Part shown: piece after piece, positions 39,188-46,932 of the stretch
How positions within the stretch are numbered: position 1 is the stretch's first letter
Layout: each line of letters opens with the position of its first letter
Assembly (NCBI GenBank): GCA_036496805.1
Contig: DASXKN010000005.1
Location: forward strand, 1 to 64,000
Direction of reading: 5' to 3'
DNA from: SZAS-103 sp036496805
GTDB lineage: Bacteria > Pseudomonadota > Gammaproteobacteria > Xanthomonadales > Xanthomonadaceae
DNA length: 64,000 bases
Notes under the pieces: generated by a model
Told to the model about the DNA's origin: nothing
Seen by the model: only the letters and a program-made list of their open reading frames with translations
Database searches by the model: none
Program-made: the position numbers and the translations under genes

Positions 39188-39972
39188 AGCGCTGGATCGT
39201 CGCCTGCATCGGATGCGCGCTGGCCGTCGCGCAAACGCAAGCGCAGGAGCTGATACACCTGACGGTGACCGGCGCCGTGGCCCATCCGGGCAGCAAGGTC
39301 TTCACCGGTGCGCCGCGGCTCGCCGATGCCGTCAAGGCCGCACAGGTCCATCGCGATGCGTATATCGCCGGCGCCGCCCTGATGCGTTCGGAGTTGCTGC
39401 CGGCGCAGACCCGCGTGAAGGCCGGGTTGTTGTTCGACCTGGGCATCATCGAAAGGCTGTCGACCTCGAACGAACGCGAACCAGCCGGCGCCCTCGCGCA
39501 CCGCGTGCGCGCGCAGGTCGACGCGATGCCGATCACCGGCCGCAAGATCGTGCATACGCTCGAGCCGCATGCCTTGCAGAGCAGTGCGGCCGACAACCTG
39601 CCGCTGAAGGACAACGACGGCCTGTTCTATCCCCTGCGACCGGGCACCGTGCGCGTGGTCGGGGCGGTGGACCACGACTGCGACCTGCCGCACGTGGGGA
39701 TGCGCGATGTGCTCGGTTATCTTGCCCAATGCCCTGCATCGCGATTCGCCGACCCGGACATCGCCTACGTGATCGAACCGGACGGGGTCGTCTCCGTGCG
39801 TGGGATCGCCCTGTGGAATCGCAGCCCGCCGATACCCGTCGCACCCGGCGCGGTCCTGTACGTACCCTTCGGCCACAAGGCGACGGCGGGTCTGTCCGAT
39901 CCGGATTTCAACCGTGACATGGCCGACTTCATCGCCACCCAGCCCCTGGGCGGAGCCGGGGTCGGGCCATGA
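39184..39972 (+). CDS. yjbG: YjbG/GfcC-family periplasmic protein
   Basis: The 262-residue protein has a signal peptide (MKRWIVACIGCALAVAQTQA) and the capsule-biosynthesis GfcC fold: VTVTGAVAHPGSKVF-type SLBB strands, then LADAVKAAQVHRDAYIAGAALMRSE and DNLPLKDNDGLFYPLRPGTVRVVGAV. GfcC-type proteins have two ubiquitin-like beta-grasp domains related to the Wza D2/D3 domains, and probably act with the export channel. It overlaps both neighbours by four bases (ATGA at each junction), so yjbF, yjbG and yjbH are translated as one coupled set. Confidence 0.87.
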   Translation: MKRWIVACIGCALAVAQTQAQELIHLTVTGAVAHPGSKVFTGAPRLADAVKAAQVHRDAYIAGAALMRSELLPAQTRVKAGLLFDLGIIERLSTSNEREPAGALAHRVRAQVDAMPITGRKIVHTLEPHALQSSAADNLPLKDNDGLFYPLRPGTVRVVGAVDHDCDLPHVGMRDVLGYLAQCPASRFADPDIAYVIEPDGVVSVRGIALWNRSPPIPVAPGAVLYVPFGHKATAGLSDPDFNRDMADFIATQPLGGAGVGP

Positions 39973-42305
39973 ACCGGAATGAGAACCTGCGTGATGCGCT
40001 GCGCGCCGGCGTCCGGTCTTCCGGACAGCCATCCGCGAGCCGTTGCGAAGAGCGGGACGTGTCGATGCGATGGGTCCGCGCGCTGGCGCTCCTGGCCCTG
40101 TGCATCGCCAGCGTCCTGCACGCACAGGAAGCACCCGAGCAGCCGCAGACCTCGCAGAACGATTTCGGCGAGACCGGCCTGATGCAGACGCCGTCCGCGC
40201 GTTTCGCCGGCGACGGCGAGATCGGCTTCGCCTACAGCCGCGTCGAGCCGTACACGCAGCTCAACGTGTTCGGCCAGCCTTTCCCGTGGATGGAAGCCGC
40301 GGCCCGCTACACCATCGTCAGCAACCGCCTGTATCCGACCGATCCGCATCCGAACGGCCAGAGCTACAAGGACAAGTCGATCGACCTGAAAATACGGTTG
40401 CTTGACGAGTCGCACTATCTGCCTGCGGTTGCGGTGGGCATCCGCGACCTCGCGGGCACCGGCTTGTTCTCCAGCGAATACTTCGTCGGCAGCAAGCGCG
40501 TGGGACCGTTCGATTTCAGCCTCGGACTCGCGTGGGGATACATGGGTGCGCGCGGCGACCTGCCGAATCCGCTCGGCTGGATCGACCCCGCCTTCAACCA
40601 CCGGCCGGTGAATGACTTCTCCGGCAACAACACCGGCAAGTTCACCGTCTCCCGGTATTTCCGCGGCCCCACGGCGCTGTTCGGCGGCGTCGAATACCAG
40701 ACGCCGTTGAGCTGGCTGCGCCTCAAGGCCGAACTGGATGGCAACGACTACCAGCACGAGCCGCTGAACAACAACCAGCCGCAGCGCTGGCCGATCAATC
40801 TCGGCGCGCTCTTCCGCGTGAACCGCTACGCCGACCTCACGGTTGGCTACGAGCGCGGCAACACCGCGATGGTCACGCTGAACATCCACGACAACATCGG
40901 GCATCGCACCGAGGCGGCGAAGCCCCTCGACCCGCCGCCAGAACCGGTGACGGCCACTGCCGCGACCGCGGCTTCCGGCGATTCGTCGTCCGATGCGGGA
41001 TCGTCCACTGCGACATCGTCCATGGCGGCATCGTCGACCGTTGCATCGTCGACCGTTGCATCGTCGACCACCGCGGACTCGACGGTGCAGAAGGTGTCGA
41101 CGGCAAATGCCGACTGGGCCGAAATCAGCCGCATCCTCGAACAGAATGCCGGCATCAAGGTCCACCACATCGCGCAGCGCGGCACGGAATTGCTCGTCTA
41201 CGGGGAGCAGAAGCGGTATTTCTACGGAGCGGAGGGGCTGGGCCGTGCGGCGCGACTGCTGAACAACCGTCTCGACAGCAGCGTCGACTGGATCACCTTC
41301 GTCTCCGAGAACCATGGCCTGGCGATCGTGGAGGACAGCGTCCATCGGCCGAAGTTCGTGGCCTACCTCGACCACGACATCGAACTTCCAGCCCTGAAGC
41401 GCAGCGTCGAGCAGGATCCGACCGCGATGCAGGCCGAGCAGGTGCTGTACACGACACCGCCCAAGCGCCTCGACTTGTCACTGGCCCCCGGCTTCGAGAA
41501 GTCCCTGGGCAGTCCGGACGCGCCACTCATCTACCAGATCACCGCGAACGGCAAGGCGACCTACCACTTCAACGACAACCTGTGGTTCGACGCCCAGGTC
41601 AACGTGAACCTGGCGAACAACTACAACCTCTATACGTTCGACGCGCCCAGTTCACTGCCGCGCGTGCGCACCGACGTGCGCCAGTACCTGGAAAGCTCGA
41701 ACGTGACGATGCCGCTGTTCCAGCTCACCGGCACGCGCCAGCTCGGGACCGACCTGTACGGCATGGCTTACGCGGGCATGCTGGAGATGATGTTCGGCGG
41801 CGTCGGCGGCGAAGTGCTGTATCGGCCGATGAACGACAACTGGGCCTTTGGCGTGGATGCGAACTTCGTCCGCCAGCGCGGCTTCAAGCAGGATTTCACG
41901 TTCCGCAACTACAGCGTCGCCACCGGCCTGGCCACGTTCTACTACGACACCGGCTGGCACGGGATGCATACGGCGATCAGCGCGGGCCGTTACCTTGCGG
42001 GCGACTGGGGCACCACGATCGACGTCTCTCGTCATTTCGACAACGGCGTGCGCATGGGCGCCTACGCGACGTTCACCACCGCCGGCTCGAAGTATGGCGA
42101 GGGCAGCTTCGACAAGGGCGTCTACCTTTCGGTGCCGCTCGACCTGTTCCTGCCGTGGTCGAAGAACCAGCGCGCCAACCTGAACTGGGAGCCGCTGCTG
42201 CGCGACGGCGGCGCGCGCCTGGACAAGCAGTACTACCTGTACGACATGACCGACGATCGCGACAGCGGGCTGTTCGACCAGAACGTCGACAAGATCAGTC
42301 ACTGA
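39969..42305 (+). CDS. yjbH: YjbH/GfcD-family outer-membrane protein
   Basis: This is the large (778-residue) outer-membrane beta-barrel-type protein of the Yjb/Gfc system. The N-terminal half starts at QNDFGETGLMQTPSARFAGDGEIGFAYS and the C-terminal half has LAPGFEKSLGSPDAPLIYQITANG, a long run of amphipathic strands and DRDSGLFDQNVDKISH at the end. It should assist polysaccharide passage through the outer membrane. A Ser/Thr/Ala-rich linker (about residues 330-370) is encoded by a 15-bp tandem repeat. The coupled ATG 39969 leaves 32 polar residues before the signal segment RWVRALALLALCIASVLHA; an in-frame ATG at 40065 gives a clean signal peptide and may be the real start. Confidence 0.88.
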   Translation: MNRNENLRDALRAGVRSSGQPSASRCEERDVSMRWVRALALLALCIASVLHAQEAPEQPQTSQNDFGETGLMQTPSARFAGDGEIGFAYSRVEPYTQLNVFGQPFPWMEAAARYTIVSNRLYPTDPHPNGQSYKDKSIDLKIRLLDESHYLPAVAVGIRDLAGTGLFSSEYFVGSKRVGPFDFSLGLAWGYMGARGDLPNPLGWIDPAFNHRPVNDFSGNNTGKFTVSRYFRGPTALFGGVEYQTPLSWLRLKAELDGNDYQHEPLNNNQPQRWPINLGALFRVNRYADLTVGYERGNTAMVTLNIHDNIGHRTEAAKPLDPPPEPVTATAATAASGDSSSDAGSSTATSSMAASSTVASSTVASSTTADSTVQKVSTANADWAEISRILEQNAGIKVHHIAQRGTELLVYGEQKRYFYGAEGLGRAARLLNNRLDSSVDWITFVSENHGLAIVEDSVHRPKFVAYLDHDIELPALKRSVEQDPTAMQAEQVLYTTPPKRLDLSLAPGFEKSLGSPDAPLIYQITANGKATYHFNDNLWFDAQVNVNLANNYNLYTFDAPSSLPRVRTDVRQYLESSNVTMPLFQLTGTRQLGTDLYGMAYAGMLEMMFGGVGGEVLYRPMNDNWAFGVDANFVRQRGFKQDFTFRNYSVATGLATFYYDTGWHGMHTAISAGRYLAGDWGTTIDVSRHFDNGVRMGAYATFTTAGSKYGEGSFDKGVYLSVPLDLFLPWSKNQRANLNWEPLLRDGGARLDKQYYLYDMTDDRDSGLFDQNVDKISH
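41028..41072 (+). repeat. 15-bp tandem repeat encoding a Ser/Thr linker in yjbH
   Basis: Three consecutive 15-nt units (GCATCGTCGACCGTT at 41028 and 41043, last copy altered at its end) encode ASSTV repeats. Degenerate copies precede them from about 41000. The unit is a multiple of three, so changes in copy number keep the frame. Confidence 0.7.
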
Positions 42306-43050
42306 CCCGCATTCGCCGCGCGTGCAGCAGGTCGTAGTGCGGCCTGCATGCCGCGACGACCGCTTCGCCCCCGGGCGGAAGCTCGATGCGCTGCGGCTCG
42401 CGCGCGGGATCGAATCCGGTCGACTTCCACACCTGCGCGTACCAGTGCGGCGCCCAGACGCCATCGCTCGCTCGCGGCCCGGCGGGCCAATGCAGCATGC
42501 GTTCGCTGAAGGCGATGCCGAGCAGCCCGCACAGCGCGCGCAGGTGCGCCTCCGGCGCGCGCAGGAAATCCCCGGCATCCACGATCGGCGGTGGTTTGCC
42601 GGCGTCGCAAAGCATCCGGTACAACCCGGCCTGCTGCGGCAGGCCGATGTCCTCGGGCGTCGCGCGCGCGCGCGCCTTGAGGTACGAGGCGACGACTTCG
42701 CGCGGCTCGCGGATCAGCAGTACGTTCGCCAGTCCTTCGATCCACGCGCGATCCATGCCCGGCAGCAGGTGGTGCGCCATGTGTTTCTGGTACCAGACGC
42801 GCTGGCCGTCCGGCGCCGGGCCGAGCAGGGTGCGGATCACGCTCTCGGCATCGGTGTCGCCGGCGGCGATGACTTCCGCGCGCATCGGATGGTCGATGCC
42901 GGTCGCCGCGAGATAGGCCGCGTACAGCGGCTCGTCGCTGACCGCGCAGTCGCCGCGGTTCTCCCAGGCGCGCATCATCGCGGTGGAGATGTTGCGCGGG
43001 CCGCTCCATGTGGCGACGCGCAGCGGATGTCCGGGCGAGGGCGCGCTCAT
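42295..43050 (-). CDS. Sulfotransferase-like protein
   Basis: The 251-residue protein has the P-loop-like N terminus of the sulfotransferase superfamily (LRVATWSGPRNISTAMMRAWENRG), the next typical strand DEPLYAAYLAATG, and VLLIREPREVVASYLKAR, which matches the PAPS 3'-phosphate-binding RxPxxxxxSxxK region. It could sulfate a small metabolite; PAPS use is not proven. ATG 43050 overlaps the aminotransferase stop by four bases. Its 3' end overlaps that of yjbH by 11 nt in convergent orientation, which is unusually tight. Confidence 0.75.
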   Translation of the reverse strand: MSAPSPGHPLRVATWSGPRNISTAMMRAWENRGDCAVSDEPLYAAYLAATGIDHPMRAEVIAAGDTDAESVIRTLLGPAPDGQRVWYQKHMAHHLLPGMDRAWIEGLANVLLIREPREVVASYLKARARATPEDIGLPQQAGLYRMLCDAGKPPPIVDAGDFLRAPEAHLRALCGLLGIAFSERMLHWPAGPRASDGVWAPHWYAQVWKSTGFDPAREPQRIELPPGGEAVVAACRPHYDLLHARRMRVSD

Positions 43051-43982
43051 GCGAGACGCATCCCGGCGCGCGCGGCGGCGTCGAGTTGCGCGAGCTGGCG
43101 GTACAGCCCTTGCAGGCGTTCGACCATCGGGCCGCGCTTCCCGTCGCCGATCGTGCGCCCATCGATCTCGCGCACCGGAACCACGCCGGCGAAGGTGCCG
43201 GTGGTGAATGCCTCGTCGGCGCCATAGACGTCGGTGAGGCTGAAGTTGCGCTCGAACGCGGGGATGCCCTCGCGACGGCAGATGCGCAACACGTTCGCGC
43301 GGGTGATGCCGCCCAGGCAGTAGTCGCCGCTCGACGTCCACACTTCACCCTTGCGCACGATGAAGAAGTGGGTCGAGTTGCAGGTCGCGACGAAACCGTG
43401 CGGATCGAGCATCAGCGCCTCGTCGGCGCCGGCGGTGTAAGCCTGGATGCAGGCGGTGATGCAGTTGAGCTTGCTGTGCGAGTTGAGCTTCGGGTCCTGC
43501 ACGTCGGGAAATCCGCGGCGCACGTGGACGGTGAACAGCTTCAGGCCGCGCTCGATCAACTCCGGTCGCGGGCGCTTGAATTCGGGGATCATCACGATCG
43601 TCGCCGGACCGACGCCGGCGCGCGGATCCTGGTAGGGCGTGCGCTTGACGCCACGGGTGACCATCAGGCGCAGGTGCACGTCGTCGCTCATGCCGTTGGC
43701 TGCGAGCGTGTCCATCAGCGCGCGCGCCAGCGACTTCCGGTCCATGCCGATGTCGAGCGCGATCGCCTTCGCGCCCTCGTAAAGGCGGTCCAGGTGCTGG
43801 TCGAGGAACAGCGGCTGCCCGCCGAGCACGCGCAGTCCTTCCCAGACGCCATCGCCGAGCACGAAGCCCGAGTCGAACACCGAAACGACCGCCTCGGCGC
43901 GCGGCTTGAGCTCGCCGTTCACCCAGATCAGGATGCCGGCGTTGCGCGGGTCGTCGACGAAATCGTGCACGCTCTGGGCCAT
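43047..43982 (-). CDS. Class IV aminotransferase (BCAT/D-amino-acid type)
   Basis: The 311-residue PLP enzyme of fold type IV starts with a strand (GILIWVNGELKPRAEAVVSVFDSGFVLGDGVWEGLR). The PLP lysine is in LNSHSKLNCI (about residue 170). The phosphate-binding turn and conserved C-terminal NVLRICRREGIP, then DEAFTTGTFAGVVPV, are present. It could be a branched-chain or D-amino-acid aminotransferase or 4-amino-4-deoxychorismate-lyase-like; the motifs do not settle this. It is translationally coupled (ATGA) to the sulfotransferase-like gene, implying the two act on one metabolite. Confidence 0.85.
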   Translation of the reverse strand: MAQSVHDFVDDPRNAGILIWVNGELKPRAEAVVSVFDSGFVLGDGVWEGLRVLGGQPLFLDQHLDRLYEGAKAIALDIGMDRKSLARALMDTLAANGMSDDVHLRLMVTRGVKRTPYQDPRAGVGPATIVMIPEFKRPRPELIERGLKLFTVHVRRGFPDVQDPKLNSHSKLNCITACIQAYTAGADEALMLDPHGFVATCNSTHFFIVRKGEVWTSSGDYCLGGITRANVLRICRREGIPAFERNFSLTDVYGADEAFTTGTFAGVVPVREIDGRTIGDGKRGPMVERLQGLYRQLAQLDAAARAGMRLA

Positions 43983-44030
43983 CGCGGTTCTCCAAGTGAG
44001 CGCCGATGTTAGCGCGCGGACGTGCCGACG

Positions 44031-44059
44031 TTGACAGCAGGGCGAACAGAACCTAGCTT
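44031..44059 (+). promoter_or_regulatory. Promoter of the thrS-infC operon
   Basis: TTGACA (44031-44036), a perfect -35 box, is followed after 17 nt by TAGCTT (44054-44059). The predicted transcription start is near 44066, giving a long leader of about 330 nt before thrS. Confidence 0.65.
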
Positions 44060-44134
44060 ATGAACCCTGTCGCGGCGCTTGGCCGTGGCCCTTGATGATG
44101 GACGTGGCGGGAAACCGCCGGCGCAGCGTGCGAC

Positions 44135-44161
44135 ATGAGCACTACCATCCGCCATCGCTGA
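44135..44161 (+). CDS. Possible thrS leader peptide MSTTIRHR
   Basis: This is an eight-codon open frame, ATG AGC ACT ACC ATC CGC CAT CGC TGA, with two adjacent Thr codons, followed 17 nt later by the terminator stem-loop. In attenuation systems such a peptide senses charged tRNA for the amino acid it encodes, here threonine, the substrate of the downstream synthetase. No convincing Shine-Dalgarno sequence precedes the ATG, which lowers confidence. Confidence 0.45.
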   Translation: MSTTIRHR

Positions 44162-44162
44162 C

Positions 44163-44207
44163 CTTCGACGAAGCCCCGGAAAAACGGCGCTTCGGCGCCT
44201 TTATTTT
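44163..44207 (+). promoter_or_regulatory. Candidate threonine attenuator: competing hairpins and terminator
   Basis: The terminator stem is GGCGC (44186-44190), loop TTCG, GCGCC (44195-44199), preceded by A-run and followed by TTTATTTT. A competing antiterminator pairs GAAGC (44170-44174) with GCTTC (44188-44192), plus an inner CCG/CGG, and uses the 5' arm of the terminator. A protector hairpin CTTC-GAC-GAAG (44163-44173) can sequester the antiterminator arm. The layout is the textbook 1:2, 2:3, 3:4 arrangement. Confidence 0.6.
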
Positions 44208-44397
44208 GTGGTCTTCCTTCAGCGTCCATGACGCGGCCCGCTCCCGGGCCCGGGCGAAACCCAGGGTCGCCGCATCCACGGACGCTTCCACAGGCCATCC
44301 ACGGCCTGCTTGAAAGCTTCAGGGTTCGTCCTGAACCACAAACCGGCCATCCATCGCCGGACTTTTCCAGACAGCATCCTCAAATATGGTCTTGAAC
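44208..44397 (+). other. Structured distal leader of thrS
   Basis: This 190-nt non-coding stretch between terminator and thrS holds several small stems: AGGCC/GGCCT (44291-44306) and GGTTC-GTCCT-GAACC (44323-44337), whose stem-loop junction contains CGT. In E. coli, thrS mRNA is autoregulated by tRNA-Thr-like structures carrying CGU. A similar role here is speculative, because loop geometry does not match an anticodon loop. Confidence 0.3.
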
Positions 44398-46308
44398 ATG
44401 ATCAACATCAGGCTCCCGGACGGCAGCGTCCGCAATTTCGAACACCCTCTCAGCGTGGGTGACGTCGCGGCTTCTATTGGCCCCGGCCTGGCCAAGGCCG
44501 CGCTCGCCGGCAAGGTCGACGGCAAGCTCGTCGACACCAGCTTCCGCATCGACCACGACGCCGCGCTCGAGATCGTCACCGACAAGCATCCCGACGCGCT
44601 CGAGGTCCTGCGCCATTCCACCGCCCACCTGCTCGCGCAGGCCGTGCAGCGCCTGTATCCGGGCGCGCAGGTCACGATCGGCCCGGTGATCGACAACGGC
44701 TTCTACTACGACTTCGCCTACGAGCGCCCGTTCACGCCCGAGGACCTGCCGAAGATCGAGGCGGAGATGCTCAAGATCGTCAAGGAAGCGATCAAGGTCG
44801 AACGCTCGGTGATGCCGCGCGACGAGGCGGTGGCCTTCTTCAGCGACATGGGCGAGAAGTACAAGGCCGAGATCATCGGCTCGATCCCGTCCAACGAGGA
44901 CATCTCGCTGTACCGCCAGGGCGATTTCATCGACCTCTGCCGCGGCCCGCACGTGCCCGGCACCGAGAAGCTGCGCGCGTTCAAGCTGATGAAGGTGGCC
45001 GGCGCCTACTGGCGCGGCGATTCCAGCAACCAGATGCTCAGCCGCATCTACGGCACGGCCTGGATCAACGACAAGGACCTCAAGTCGTGGCTTACACAGC
45101 TCGAAGAGGCCGAGAAGCGCGACCATCGCAAGATCGCCAAGGTCCAGGACCTGTTCCACCTGCAGGAAGAGGCGCCGGGCCTGGTGTTCTGGCATCCCAA
45201 GGGCTGGGCGATCTGGCAGGTGGTCGAGCAGTACATGCGCGGCGTCTACCGTTCCTCTGGCTACCGCGAGGTGCGCTGCCCGCAGATCCTCGATGTCTCG
45301 CTGTGGAAGCGCTCTGGCCACTGGGACAACTACCAGGACAACATGTTCTTCACCGAGTCGGAGAAGCGCGAATACGCGCTCAAGCCGATGAACTGCCCGG
45401 GCCACGTGCAGGTGTACAACCATGGCCTGCATTCCTACCGCGACCTGCCGATCCGCTACGGAGAGTTCGGCGCCTGTCATCGCAACGAGCCTTCCGGCGC
45501 GCTGCACGGCATCCTGCGTGTGCGCGGTTTCACCCAGGACGATGGCCACATCTTCTGCACCGAGGACCAGATCGAGTCCGAGGTCACCGCCTTCCACCAG
45601 CAGGCCATGAAGGTCTACGACGCTTTCGGCTTCACCGAAGTCGCCCTGAAGATCGCCCTGCGCCCCGACAAGCGCCTCGGCACGGACGCGGTCTGGGACA
45701 AGGCCGAGAACGCCCTGCGCGCTGCCCTGGGCGTCGCCGGGGTGGCCTGGGAGGAACTGCCGGGCGAGGGCGCCTTCTACGGCCCGAAGATCGAATACCA
45801 CCTCAAGGACGCCATTGGCCGGACCTGGCAGCTGGGCACGATGCAGGTCGATTTCATGATGCCCGAGCGGCTCGGGGCCGAATACGTGGACGAAACCTCG
45901 ACCAAGCGCCACCCGGTCATGCTGCACCGGGCGATCGTGGGTTCGATGGAGCGCTTCATCGGCATCCTGATCGAAAACCACGCGGGCAGCCTGCCGGCCT
46001 GGCTGGCGCCGTTGCAGGCAGTTGTCATGAATATTACCGATGCCCAGGCCGACGCCGTCGATTCGGTCCGCGCAAGCCTTGAAAATCAAGGCTTTCGGGT
46101 CAGCGCCGATTTGCGCAACGAAAAGATCGGCTATAAGATTCGCGAGCACACCCTGCAGCGGATTCCCTACCTTCTGGTGGTCGGGGACCGTGAAAAGGAA
46201 ACAGGCTCGGTGGCGGTGCGCACGCGGTCCGGGGAGGACCTGGGGACGATGACGGTCGCTGATTTCGTCGCTCGCCTGCGCAACGAGGCCCTTCCGGGCA
46301 TCCACTGA
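44398..46308 (+). CDS. thrS: Threonyl-tRNA synthetase
   Basis: The 636-residue class II synthetase charges tRNA-Thr. Domains in order are TGS (INIRLPDGSVRNFEHPLS, 1-62), the editing domain (to about 240), the catalytic core with motif 2 FGACHRNEPSGALHG and zinc ligands from MNCPGH (Cys about 333) and DDGHIFC, motif 3, and the anticodon-binding domain (from about 535, AVVMNITDAQADAVD). Length matches the family (E. coli 642). ATG 44398 (MINIRLPDG) aligns with the family start; ATG 44386 (MVLN) is also in frame, and neither has a strong ribosome binding site. It is followed after 35 nt by infC. The leader suggests attenuation by threonine supply. Confidence 0.97.
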   Translation: MINIRLPDGSVRNFEHPLSVGDVAASIGPGLAKAALAGKVDGKLVDTSFRIDHDAALEIVTDKHPDALEVLRHSTAHLLAQAVQRLYPGAQVTIGPVIDNGFYYDFAYERPFTPEDLPKIEAEMLKIVKEAIKVERSVMPRDEAVAFFSDMGEKYKAEIIGSIPSNEDISLYRQGDFIDLCRGPHVPGTEKLRAFKLMKVAGAYWRGDSSNQMLSRIYGTAWINDKDLKSWLTQLEEAEKRDHRKIAKVQDLFHLQEEAPGLVFWHPKGWAIWQVVEQYMRGVYRSSGYREVRCPQILDVSLWKRSGHWDNYQDNMFFTESEKREYALKPMNCPGHVQVYNHGLHSYRDLPIRYGEFGACHRNEPSGALHGILRVRGFTQDDGHIFCTEDQIESEVTAFHQQAMKVYDAFGFTEVALKIALRPDKRLGTDAVWDKAENALRAALGVAGVAWEELPGEGAFYGPKIEYHLKDAIGRTWQLGTMQVDFMMPERLGAEYVDETSTKRHPVMLHRAIVGSMERFIGILIENHAGSLPAWLAPLQAVVMNITDAQADAVDSVRASLENQGFRVSADLRNEKIGYKIREHTLQRIPYLLVVGDREKETGSVAVRTRSGEDLGTMTVADFVARLRNEALPGIH

Positions 46309-46343
46309 GTCACCGTTGTATCCATCCGTACGAGGAACCGCGA

Positions 46344-46862
46344 ATCAATACCGAGAAACAGAACCGCAAGAACCACGAGATCCGCGTCCCGCGCGTGCGC
46401 CTGATCGGCGCCGACGGCGAGAACGTGGGCGTGGTCGGCCGCGACGAAGCCCTGCAGATGGCCGAGGAAGCCGGCTTGGATCTGGTCGAGATCCAGCCCA
46501 ACGGCGACCCGCCGGTCTGCCGCATCATGGATTTCGGCAAGTTCAAGTTCGAACTGCAGAAGAAGGCTTCCGCCGCCAAGAAGAAGCAGAAGGTCGTCGA
46601 GATCAAGGAACTCAAGTTCCGCCCGACCACCGACGATGGCGACTACAACATCAAGCTGCGCAACCTGCGCCGGTTCCTCGAGGAAGGCGACAAGGTCAAG
46701 GTCAACATCCGCTTCAAGGGCCGCGAGATGGCCCACCAGGAGCTCGGACTGGAGATGGCCAAGCGCATCGAGACCGACCTTGCCGACGAGGTGGTCGTCG
46801 AGCAGCGCCCCCGCCTCGAAGGGCGGCAGATGATCATGATGATCGCGCCGAAGAAGAAGTGA
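46344..46862 (+). CDS. infC: Translation initiation factor IF-3
   Basis: The 172-residue protein has the IF-3 N-terminal domain (INTEKQNRKNHEIRVPRVRLIGADGENVGVV), the Lys-rich linker helix (KKASAAKKKQKVVEIKE) and the C-terminal 30S-binding domain (LKFRPTTDDGDYNIKLRNLRRFLEEGDKVKV ... MIAPKKK). IF-3 dissociates ribosomes and checks start codons. The N terminus aligns only if translation starts at ATC 46344, eight bases after GAGGA; the nearest ATG/GTG (46395) would remove 17 conserved residues. A rare AUU/AUC start is the basis of IF-3 autoregulation in this family. A terminator follows directly, so rpmI and rplT are not in this operon. Confidence 0.95.
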   Translation: MNTEKQNRKNHEIRVPRVRLIGADGENVGVVGRDEALQMAEEAGLDLVEIQPNGDPPVCRIMDFGKFKFELQKKASAAKKKQKVVEIKELKFRPTTDDGDYNIKLRNLRRFLEEGDKVKVNIRFKGREMAHQELGLEMAKRIETDLADEVVVEQRPRLEGRQMIMMIAPKKK

Positions 46863-46877
46863 TCGATTCGATGGAAT

Positions 46878-46915
46878 GAAAAAGGCCGGGTTTTCCCGGC
46901 CTTTTTCTTTTCCGC
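46878..46915. terminator. Intrinsic terminator after infC (bidirectional)
   Basis: AAAAGGCCGGG, TTTT loop, CCCGGCCTTTTTC is a strong G/C stem with A-run before and T-runs on both sides. It lies 15 nt past the infC stop and 20 nt before the convergent aminotransferase stop, and should end transcription from both directions. Confidence 0.88.
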
Positions 46916-46932
46916 GACGCAAAAGCCGGTGC

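Noticed and set aside
44092..44313. 73-codon frame covering the thrS leader
   Set aside because: It runs through the terminator stem, lacks a ribosome binding site and has no protein-like composition; the region is better explained as regulatory RNA.
44323..44337. tRNA-Thr anticodon mimic in the thrS leader
   Set aside because: The stem GGTTC/GAACC has a 5-nt loop and the CGT lies partly in the stem, so the geometry of an anticodon loop is not met.
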